The notes below the pieces were generated by a model. It saw only the letters and a list, made by a program, of their open reading frames with translations, did not search any database and was not told the origin of the DNA. The translations under genes were made by a program, and so were the position numbers. 7,467 bases of DNA from Cryomorphaceae bacterium. Its GTDB lineage: Bacteria; Bacteroidota; Bacteroidia; Flavobacteriales; Schleiferiaceae. The DNA lies in NCBI GenBank assembly GCA_022565745.1, contig JAIUMB010000112.1, forward strand, positions 1 to 7,467, in the 5' to 3' direction. Of this stretch, positions 1 through 6,500 are shown piece after piece (positions within the stretch are counted from its first letter, which is position 1; each line of letters begins with the position of its first letter).

Positions 1-81
1 AAGCATCATCAACGCCATCTCCAGCGGACTAAAAAACACCGGGTAGAGAAAAAGTTGCGTACTTTTGTCATATCGATACAT
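1..81 (-). CDS. Possible 5' end of a divergent gene, product unknown (partial, runs off the left edge)
   Basis: Read on the minus strand, an ATG at 81-79 opens a stop-free frame of 27 codons to the window edge. It begins MYRYDKSTQ and continues into a hydrophobic run, LFLYPVFFSPLEMALMML, which would suit the first membrane segment of an integral membrane protein. Against it, the start lies only 22 bp from the ATG of the divergent AI-2E-family gene, leaving no room for two promoters outside coding sequence. A competing reading exists on the plus strand, ending at a TAG at 44-46. Both cannot easily be real. I do not recognise a family, and 27 codons are too few to judge coding bias, so confidence is low. 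Confidence 0.25.
   Translation of the reverse strand, partial: MYRYDKSTQLFLYPVFFSPLEMALMML
2..46 (+). CDS. Alternative: last codons of an upstream plus-strand gene, product unknown (partial)
   Basis: Plus-strand frame 2 reads SIINAISSGLKNTG and then TAG at 44-46. It uses C- and G-ending codons (ATC, AAC, GCC, ACC) like the genes downstream. If real, it is the C-terminus of a gene co-oriented with the AI-2E-family gene and separated from its ATG by 57 bp. This is a more normal spacing than the divergent alternative at 1-81. Only 14 residues are visible and no family can be named. It is offered as one of two competing explanations for the left edge. Confidence 0.22.
   Translation, partial: SIINAISSGLKNTG
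60..67 (+). promoter_or_regulatory. Bacteroidota-type -7 element (TACTTTTG) before the AI-2E-family gene
   Basis: TACTTTTG matches the TAnnTTTG -7 consensus used by the Bacteroidota primary sigma factor. It would place transcription start near position 72, about 30 nt before the ATG at 104. No convincing TTG/TTTG -33 element is seen at the expected distance upstream. An 8-mer match can occur by chance, but its position suits the ATG start and argues against translation beginning at the in-frame TTG at 65, which lies inside the element. Confidence 0.4.
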
Positions 82-103
82 TAAGCAATCATCACCTATT
101 AAC

Positions 104-1135
104 ATGCCTGAATACAAACACTTAAGTCACGCCCTCATTATTCTCATCGGCTCGGTTTTTATCTTGTATATCGGGCGTGATTTGCTCATCCCCTTTGTGT
201 TTGCCTTGTTTATCTGGTTTCTGATTAAGCAGATTCGGATCAGTATAAACCGTGTTGCCTTTATCAAACGTGTATTCCCAGAGTGGCTGAAAAACATTGT
301 TTCCTTCTTGGTCATCCTCTTGATGATCAACTTCGTGATCAATATTGTATACGCCAACTTCCTTAAGCTATCCAATTCCATTGACGTCTATATGGCCAAG
401 GTGGACGACATTATTGGCAAAATCAACGAAACATTCAACATCGACGTGATGAACTCGCTCTACCTTCACTATGAAGACTACAACATGAGTTCGTTTATTT
501 TGTCTTTGTTCAACTATTCAACCGGCTTAGTGGGCACTATTTTTATCATTGTTGTATATGCCATTTTTATCCTATTAGAGGAATCGACCTTTAAGACCAA
601 ACTCGAAAAACTCTTACCCCAAGCCGAGGCTTACGAAGAGCAGTTTAACTTGATAAAAAAAATAGAATATGCCGTGTCCAAATACCTCGGGTTAAAAACA
701 CTGATTTGCTTGATGACCAGTGTGCTGAGCTATTTCGCCCTCATTTTAATTGGGGTAGATTTCCCCGTGTTTTGGGCATTTTTAATTTTTATCCTCAACT
801 ATATCCCCATTATCGGTTCGTATGTAGCTACATTTTTACCCGTATCCTTTGCACTATTGCAGTTCGGCAGCTTCCCTCCTGCCATTTTTGTTTTGCTTTC
901 GGTGGGCACCATTCAACTGGTCATCGGCAACTTCATCGATCCACGCATAATGGGCAACAACGTCAATCTCAGTCCGCTGGTCATCATTTTTTCATTATCC
1001 TTTTGGGGGGCTGTTTGGGGCGTTATCGGCATGTTCTTGAGCGTGCCTCTGATGATCATCGTTTTGATCGTCTTCGCAAAAATCCCTCGTTTTCAGCCAC
1101 TGGCCATTTTGATGTCGCGCAATGGGGAAATATAA
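104..1135 (+). CDS. AI-2E/PerM-family membrane transporter
   Basis: A 343-residue integral membrane protein of the AI-2E transporter family (PF01594; TqsA, YdiK and PerM relatives). The N-terminus has a hydrophobic pair, about residues 8-41, containing the typical YIGRDLLIPFVFALFIWFL segment, and then a helix at about 63-84. A soluble stretch follows at about 88-130, then a helix at about 140-158. The C-terminal half carries the family hallmarks: FWAFLIFILNYIPIIGSY (223-240), and NFIDPRIMG (276-284) followed by NLSPLVIIFSLSFWG and a final glycine-rich helix to about 325. Length is normal for the family. I chose ATG 104 rather than the upstream in-frame TTG at 65 because the latter adds a polar 13-residue tail and overlaps the promoter-like element. 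Family members have been linked to AI-2 export, Na+/H+ antiport and small-molecule efflux, so the substrate cannot be read from sequence. The gene appears to be its own transcription unit. Confidence 0.9.
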   Translation: MPEYKHLSHALIILIGSVFILYIGRDLLIPFVFALFIWFLIKQIRISINRVAFIKRVFPEWLKNIVSFLVILLMINFVINIVYANFLKLSNSIDVYMAKVDDIIGKINETFNIDVMNSLYLHYEDYNMSSFILSLFNYSTGLVGTIFIIVVYAIFILLEESTFKTKLEKLLPQAEAYEEQFNLIKKIEYAVSKYLGLKTLICLMTSVLSYFALILIGVDFPVFWAFLIFILNYIPIIGSYVATFLPVSFALLQFGSFPPAIFVLLSVGTIQLVIGNFIDPRIMGNNVNLSPLVIIFSLSFWGAVWGVIGMFLSVPLMIIVLIVFAKIPRFQPLAILMSRNGEI

Positions 1136-1304
1136 GTTTACACATTTGCTTGTTTTTTAATCGCGCGAAACACAACCATTGAACTTGACCGACAGTCTCC
1201 CAAAAACGTCCAAGCCGCATTTTAATAAGATGTGTGTTAAAATTGCAAGATTATGACTGACTTACGTTGAACTTTATGGCAAGCCACCTGATTATCATTA
1301 AGCG

Positions 1305-1312
1305 TACATTTG
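1305..1312 (+). promoter_or_regulatory. Bacteroidota-type -7 element (TACATTTG) before the PH-domain gene pair
   Basis: TACATTTG is an exact match to TAnnTTTG. Transcription would start near 1317, leaving a leader of about 15 nt before the ATG at 1332. No good -33 TTG is found at the usual 19-21 nt spacing; the nearest TTG, at 1267-1269, is too far upstream. Together with the gap of about 196 bp after the AI-2E-family gene, it suggests that the PH-domain pair is transcribed independently. The remainder of 1136-1331 shows no small gene and no intrinsic terminator. Confidence 0.45.
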
Positions 1313-1331
1313 AATCCTAACACGCCTCCTT

Positions 1332-1919
1332 ATGAGTGAACATTCGGCTTTTGAAAATCAATCTTTAGAATCTACATTTCTACCCAGTTTTCAGGGCATA
1401 CCAACTGAGCGAATTGAGAAAAAATACTTGACTGTGTTGCTTATTCAAAAGGCCATCCAATTCGCCATTGTACTTGGCATTTGGTTTGGTGTTTATCGCT
1501 TTAATCCGGAAGTGGCCATTATGCCTGGAACACTCATTCTCGGAGGTCTCCTCACCATTTGGGCCATTTCTACGGTGTTTATTCTCGTGGTTTTTCCCAC
1601 CCGAAAATTTCTGGTTAGATCACATGATGTCACCTATGAATACGGGAGACTGTTTTACACGGTAACCACCATCCCCATCAACCGAATCCAACACGTAAGT
1701 TTGGGGCAAAGTCCTCTTGAGCAACTATTTCACTTAGCGCACCTAAACATTTATACCGCCGGGGGAAATCAAGCGGATCTTACATTGCCTGGATTAAAAT
1801 ACCAAATCGCCGAAAATCTAAAAGACCACCTCTTGTTTTTAGCAAAAAACCCGGACGAAATAGATCTGGCAGTCGAAAAACAAATACATAAAGCAGAAAG
1901 TGAAGATGGATTGGTATAG
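1332..1919 (+). CDS. YdbS-like membrane protein with one bacterial PH (bPH2/DUF304) domain
   Basis: A 195-residue protein with a polar N-terminus (1-33), two membrane helices at about 35-56 and 66-88, and a C-terminal bPH2 domain (PF03703) at about 89-170. The domain shows the family pattern: a tyrosine- and basic-rich first strand, then IPINRIQHVSLGQSPLEQLF, NIYTAGG (139-145) and LPGL (152-155) before the last helix with LKDHL. A charged tail follows (171-195). The layout matches Bacillus YdbS (COG3402), with a somewhat longer N-terminus and tail. The YdbT-like gene starts inside its last codons, so the products are probably made together and act together at the cytoplasmic membrane. In Bacillus subtilis, ydbST belongs to the SigW envelope-stress regulon and, as I recall, has been tied to bacteriocin resistance. 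No biochemical activity is established. The family is clear; the function is not. Confidence 0.85.
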   Translation: MSEHSAFENQSLESTFLPSFQGIPTERIEKKYLTVLLIQKAIQFAIVLGIWFGVYRFNPEVAIMPGTLILGGLLTIWAISTVFILVVFPTRKFLVRSHDVTYEYGRLFYTVTTIPINRIQHVSLGQSPLEQLFHLAHLNIYTAGGNQADLTLPGLKYQIAENLKDHLLFLAKNPDEIDLAVEKQIHKAESEDGLV

Positions 1920-3399
1920 CCCCAACCGACTCTCAAGTTTTGCCTTGGTCAGTAGTCCACTCATGTTTTTAAGGCGCTTTTTTAGATCAGCCTGGGTAAT
2001 CTTTATTCCCGTACTTGTGAATTTTAATTGGCAAATGCTATGGTATTTACTTTTTATAGTTATTGTCATTTCTGTTATTGCCATCGTACTGGGTGTCGTG
2101 TATTATTTCAACTATAAGTATTGGGCAACCGACAAAGAAATCATTGTACACGAGTGGTTTTTTCGATTAAAAAAAATTAGTGTGCCATTCGATCGAATAC
2201 AGTCTGTATCACTGGAACAAACGTTTTTGCAAAAAATCATGGATGTGTATCAGGTAAAAATTGATACGGCCGGAAGCTCAAGTGATGAGGTAAACCTTAA
2301 AGCATTAGACATCGAAGATGCACTAGCGTTTAAGGCTTTTATACAGGAAAAAACAACCCAGAACATTGAAGAGAAAACAGTGCCCGTTCACACAGATGAG
2401 TCAGCGCCATTGACACAAACACATGCCGAAAAAAAAGGAAAAACCTTGCTGCATCACAGCTTTGGTAAATTGATGCTCGTTGGCCTGACTGTTAATCACT
2501 TAAAGTCATCCGTCTATATTTTCATCGGTATATTTTACCTCCTCCAAGTGACAGAGCGCCTGCATCTTGAAAATTACGCATTTGAACAAATTGCGGAGTC
2601 TGGTGTGCAATTGGGCTCCTTCAAGCTTTGGTTACATTTTTTGAGCTTGTTTGTAGCGATTAGTCTATTGACCTCATTGGTATCAACCACGCTTAAATAC
2701 TACAATTTGACCCTAACCGATTTCGGAAAATACCTGGTAGCGCGTCATGGATTGCTAAAAACCTCGGAAGTACACCTACGCGAGCGAAGAATTCAGACCT
2801 TTAGCTTGGTTCAAAATCCGCTGCAGAGACTCGTAAATTTTAAAGAACTTCGATTTAGGCAGGTTGGAAAAGACGTTAAAAGCTCATTGTCAATTCCTGG
2901 AGTAAACTCAGAAACAGCTACGAATTTACTTAAGGCCTACAGCGAGGATGCATACCGCTTTTACAAAACCAAAATAGACATCCACTCAGGTAGGCGCGTG
3001 TTGATTGTCGGTCGATTTGTTCTGTTTACACTCGCGTTTTTGAGTGCCGGACTCTTTTTCCCCATCGCCTTAATTGTCTGGCCGCTGCTATTTGTTTGGC
3101 TAATTCTAGGGATTTTCCACTGGCGCAGCCTCAATTATTATCATGTCCATCTTTTGAAAACAGGATTGGAAAAGAAAACGGTGTTTTTTGAGCACGAGCA
3201 AATATTCATACGCTACGAGAAAATACAGGCAGTGGTATTATCGTCCAACCCAATCAGCAAGGCATTAGGGTTTAAAAATTTAACGGTTTACACGGCCGGC
3301 GGCAAATTATCGTTATCCTACTTACACCCTGAGAATGCCGAGTACCTTCGCGATTATTTGCTTTACAAGGTAGAGCGTGAAAATAAGACTTGGATGTAA
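1906..3399 (+). CDS. YdbT-like membrane protein with three bacterial PH (bPH2/DUF304) domains
   Basis: A 497-residue protein built from three repeats of membrane segments followed by a bPH2 domain. Repeat one has a helix at about 43-67 and a domain at 68-148, with VPFDRIQSVSLEQTFLQ and a DTAGSSSDEVNL strand. Repeat two has helices at about 189-213 and 242-262 and a domain at 264-345, including RRIQTFSLVQNPLQRLV and SIPGV. Repeat three has a helical pair at about 365-405 and a domain at 409-490, including KIQAVVLSSNPISKALGF and VYTAGG. A polar charged linker (about 149-185) separates repeats one and two. The layout and length agree with Bacillus YdbT (COG3428, about 490 residues). ATG 1906 is preferred; GTG at 1900 is in frame and would add two residues. 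The 14-bp overlap with the preceding gene suggests translational coupling and a joint complex. The role is uncertain, perhaps envelope stress or membrane organisation by analogy with YdbST. Confidence 0.87.
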   Translation: MDWYSPNRLSSFALVSSPLMFLRRFFRSAWVIFIPVLVNFNWQMLWYLLFIVIVISVIAIVLGVVYYFNYKYWATDKEIIVHEWFFRLKKISVPFDRIQSVSLEQTFLQKIMDVYQVKIDTAGSSSDEVNLKALDIEDALAFKAFIQEKTTQNIEEKTVPVHTDESAPLTQTHAEKKGKTLLHHSFGKLMLVGLTVNHLKSSVYIFIGIFYLLQVTERLHLENYAFEQIAESGVQLGSFKLWLHFLSLFVAISLLTSLVSTTLKYYNLTLTDFGKYLVARHGLLKTSEVHLRERRIQTFSLVQNPLQRLVNFKELRFRQVGKDVKSSLSIPGVNSETATNLLKAYSEDAYRFYKTKIDIHSGRRVLIVGRFVLFTLAFLSAGLFFPIALIVWPLLFVWLILGIFHWRSLNYYHVHLLKTGLEKKTVFFEHEQIFIRYEKIQAVVLSSNPISKALGFKNLTVYTAGGKLSLSYLHPENAEYLRDYLLYKVERENKTWM

Positions 3400-3423
3400 T
3401 GGCGCTTCAAGCCGCAAGCACCA
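3400..3423 (+). other. Imperfect hairpin directly after the PH-domain operon
   Basis: TGGCGCTT and AAGCACCA pair as an imperfect stem (seven pairs, one C-A mismatch) around an 8-nt loop, starting immediately after the TAA of the YdbT-like gene. A short CACC-AAA-GGTG inverted repeat overlaps its right arm (3419-3429). No T-tract follows, so this is not a standard intrinsic terminator. It could protect a transcript 3' end or be chance. It is the only terminator-like structure seen between the two transcription units. Confidence 0.25.
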
Positions 3424-3479
3424 AAGGTGGGTAATCATTAGCCTATGCCATTAAACACCTATGTAATGCCGTGTGACGA

Positions 3480-3501
3480 TGAAAAAACACAGATTTTTTC
3501 A
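3480..3501. repeat. A/T inverted repeat upstream of the helicase gene
   Basis: The arms TGAAAAAA (3480-3487) and TTTTTTCA (3494-3501) are perfect reverse complements separated by the six bases CACAGA. The left arm begins with the TGA that closes the helicase reading frame upstream, and the right arm ends one base before the ATG of the small leader ORF. It may act as a protein-binding dyad, a weak bidirectional terminator (A-run, stem, T-run) or a leader RNA hairpin. The symmetry is visible in the sequence, but the role is guesswork. Confidence 0.45.
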
Positions 3502-3552
3502 ATGAAAAGGATTCCTTATTTTTACCCGCTCAAACCATTCACACCAATTTGA
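3502..3552 (+). CDS. Possible 16-codon leader ORF overlapping the helicase start
   Basis: An ATG at 3502 opens a 16-residue frame, MKRIPYFYPLKPFTPI, whose TGA (3550-3552) overlaps the TTG start of the helicase (3549-3551) in the arrangement TTGA. This is the geometry expected for translational coupling by termination and re-initiation. It would offer an ordinary ATG entry point for ribosomes ahead of a weak TTG start. The peptide is aromatic- and proline-rich and resembles no family I know. Short ORFs arise by chance, so the assignment rests only on the stop-start overlap and the lack of an in-frame ATG for the main gene. Confidence 0.25.
   Translation: MKRIPYFYPLKPFTPI
3517..3524 (+). promoter_or_regulatory. 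Weak -7-like element before the helicase gene
   Basis: TATTTTTA matches TAnnTTTG at all but the last base. Transcription would start near 3530, about 20 nt before TTG 3549. If this promoter is used, the leader ORF at 3502 would not be transcribed intact, so the two proposals compete. No clear -33 TTG is present. Offered as a candidate only. Confidence 0.2.
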
Positions 3553-6500
3553 ACGCTTCAATCATTTTTATAGATACGGAAGTTGATGCCCAAGGTAAAA
3601 GAATCTTGGACATTGGCGCGGTATCTGGCGATGGTAAAATATTTCACGAAGCGTCTGCAGAAGGGTTTGCTTCCTTTATCGAAGGGGCCGAGTATCTGGC
3701 GGGTCACAACATACTGCAATTTGATGTTCCTCAACTTACCAAAATTACCGGTAGCGCCATCTTTCTCGCCATTCATTTTATCGATACTTTACCGCTTTCA
3801 CCTCTACTTTTTCCCAAGAAACCCTACCATCGACTCTTAAAAGACGATAAACTGCAAACGGAAGAGTCGAACAATCCGGTGAACGATGCCATTAAATCCA
3901 AAGCACTACTTGAAGATGAATGGATTGCTTTTGAGCGGCTTAACCCCACACTAAAAGACATCTTCTTTATTCTGCTGCGCAACAAACCAGAATTTGAAGG
4001 TTTCTTCCGGTACACGGGATACCAGCCGCAAAGTCGTAACCTGATCGACAACATCAACCGCTATTTTGGCGATAACATTTGCGCCAATGCCAACCTACGG
4101 GCAATGGTAGACAATCACCCCATTGCGCTGGCGTACAGCCTGGCTCTGCTCAGTGCGTTTATCATAGACAAAGAGGTATATTCAATTACTCCTCCGTGGG
4201 TGCTGCGCAATTACCCCGAAGTGGAACAGGTGCTGTTTAAACTTCGCAACACACCTTGCGTTAGTGGCTGCAACTACTGCGACGACGCCTTAGACGTCCG
4301 TCGTGGTTTAAAGCGCTACTTCGGATTCGACGCCTACCGAACCTTTGACGGTGAGCCGCTGCAGGAAAGAGCGGTTCAGGCGGCTGTCAACAATACATCC
4401 ATTTTGGCGGTATTCCCTACCGGAGGTGGTAAATCCATCACCTTTCAAGTTCCCGCATTGATGAGCGGCGACAACTCCCGTGGGCTTACCGTTGTCATCT
4501 CCCCGCTGCAGTCGCTGATGAAGGATCAAGTGGACAACCTCGAGCGCGTGGGCATAACTCAGGCGGTAACCATCAACGGACTGCTCGACCCCATTGAGCG
4601 GGCAAAGTCGTTTCAAAGGGTTGAAGACGGTTCGGCAACCTTGCTGTACATCTCCCCCGAATCTTTGCGCTCTAAAACCATCGAACGACTCATACTGGGT
4701 CGAAATGTAGTGCGTTTTGTGATTGATGAGGCACACTGCTTTTCCTCATGGGGACAAGATTTCCGCGTGGATTACCTCTACATCGGTGACTTTATTAAGT
4801 CGGTACAAACGAAAAAAAACCTCCAAGACAGCATTCCCGTGTCTTGCTTTACTGCTACAGCAAAGCAAAATGTCATCGAAGATATTCGCCAGTACTTCAA
4901 GGCTAAACTCAACCTCGAACTTGAACTATTCACTTCAAAAGCATCGCGCACCAACCTAAAATACAAAGTCTTTCAAAAAGAGGGCGAAGACGACAAGTAC
5001 CTTGCCCTAAGGGACTTGATCGAACAAAAAAACTGTCCGACCATCGTGTATGTCTCCCGCACCCGCAAAGCCTTTCAGTTGGCCGATCGACTCAGTAAAG
5101 ACGGTCTTAACGCCAAACCTTATCACGGTAAAATGACCGCTCAGGAGAAGTCGGAGAACCAGAACGCCTTCATCGCCGGTGAGGTACCCATCATGGTAGC
5201 GACCTCTGCATTTGGTATGGGAGTTGACAAAAAAGACGTGGGCTTGGTGATACACTACGAAATATCCGACTCCCTGGAAAACTATGTACAAGAAGCGGGT
5301 AGGGCTGGGCGCGACAACAGCATCATGGCCGATTGCTATGTACTCTTTAACGAAGATGACCTGAGCAAACACTTCATACTGCTCAACCAAACCAAGCTGT
5401 CCATCAAAGAAATTCAGCAAATATGGAGGGCCATCAAAGACATTACCCGTTTTCGCTCCAAAGCCTCCAACTCTGCCTTGGAAATTGCCCGTAAAGCCGG
5501 CTGGGACGACAATGTAGCCGACATTGAAACCCGCGTTACCTCCGCCATTTCTGCACTGGAAGATGCCGGCTACCTCAAGCGCGGACAAAACATTCCGAGG
5601 ATTTTTGCCAACAGCATTCTCTCCAAAAATGCACAAGAAGCCATCGACACCATTCAAGCTTCGGATAAATTTGATCAAAAACAAAAGGAACACGGCATTC
5701 GCATCATCAAGAAACTCTTCTCCGGAAAAAGCAGAAAGCACCGCAACGACGAAGTAGCGGAAACGCGGGTTGACTACATCAGCGACCATCTCGGAATTGT
5801 TCGTGAGGATGTTATCGGTGTCATCAACCTAATGCGAGAGGAGAAAATACTGGCCGACAATAAAGACCTCACCGCGTTTATTAAAAGAGGTGAGCGGGTA
5901 AAACGTCCCATTGGTATCTTAGAGCTATACAGCAAATTGGAAGGCTTTTTACTCGACCACCTCCAAGAAACCGAAACCACCTATCACGTCAAAGAACTCA
6001 ACGAAATGGCTGAGGCAGAGGGCTGTGAAGACAGTTCGCCCAACAAAATCAAAACCATCATAAACTTCTGGGCAATTAAACACTGGATCAGTCGGAAAGC
6101 ACCGGATTACGCCAACAACCATATCGCCATTTTGCCTAGAGAAAAACGGAGTGTGCTGCGCGAGAAGTTTGAGAAACGCCAGCAGTTGGCCAAATTTGTA
6201 TTGAGTTATCTCTACAAAAAGAAAAAGGCCCAAAAGAAAACAACCGAAGAAGAACTTCCCATTGAATTTTCCGTCCATGAACTCAAAGACGCCTTCGAGC
6301 AACGCGACGAACTCTTTGAGGTCGAAATTGGCATCAACGATGTAGAGGACGCCCTGTTTTACCTATCGCGCATTGGAGCTATAAAAATCGAAGGTGGATT
6401 TTTGGTGGTGTATAACCGCCTGAGTATTGAGCGATTGGAGCAAGACAATAAAAAGCGGTACACCAAAGACGATTACCAAAAACTCGACCGCTTTTATGAA

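Noticed and set aside
104..1135. Quorum-sensing role for the AI-2E-family protein
   Set aside because: The family name reflects a few members. Others act as antiporters or have unknown substrates, and no luxS, lsr or signalling gene is in the window.
1150..1175. T-rich stretch and TCGCGCGA palindrome after the AI-2E-family gene as an intrinsic terminator
   Set aside because: The T-run precedes the palindrome instead of following a GC stem, the 8-bp palindrome has no loop, and the outer TTGT/ACAA pairing is interrupted by a mismatch.
706..1182. 158-codon plus-strand ORF inside and past the AI-2E-family gene
   Set aside because: It is an out-of-frame overlap with a conserved membrane protein. 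Its translation is His/Cys/Arg-rich without domain features, typical of a frame shadow.
3502..3560. Sequencing frameshift joining MKRIPYFYPLKPFTPI to the exonuclease domain
   Set aside because: The exonuclease fold normally starts a few residues before the FIDTE motif, and TTG 3549 already gives such an N-terminus, so no extra upstream residues are needed. It cannot be fully excluded.
4257..4280. CX3CX2C resembling the radical SAM signature
   Set aside because: The spacing matches, but the motif sits in a linker between nuclease and helicase domains, with no TIM-barrel-like sequence or SAM-binding GGE motif around it.
5007..5789. Long minus-strand open frame of 260 codons opposite the RecQ region
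   Set aside because: The plus strand of this interval encodes conserved RecQ motifs (ATSAFGMGVD, QEAGRAGR). The minus-strand translation is glycine/valine/phenylalanine-rich with no recognisable domain, as expected of an antisense shadow.
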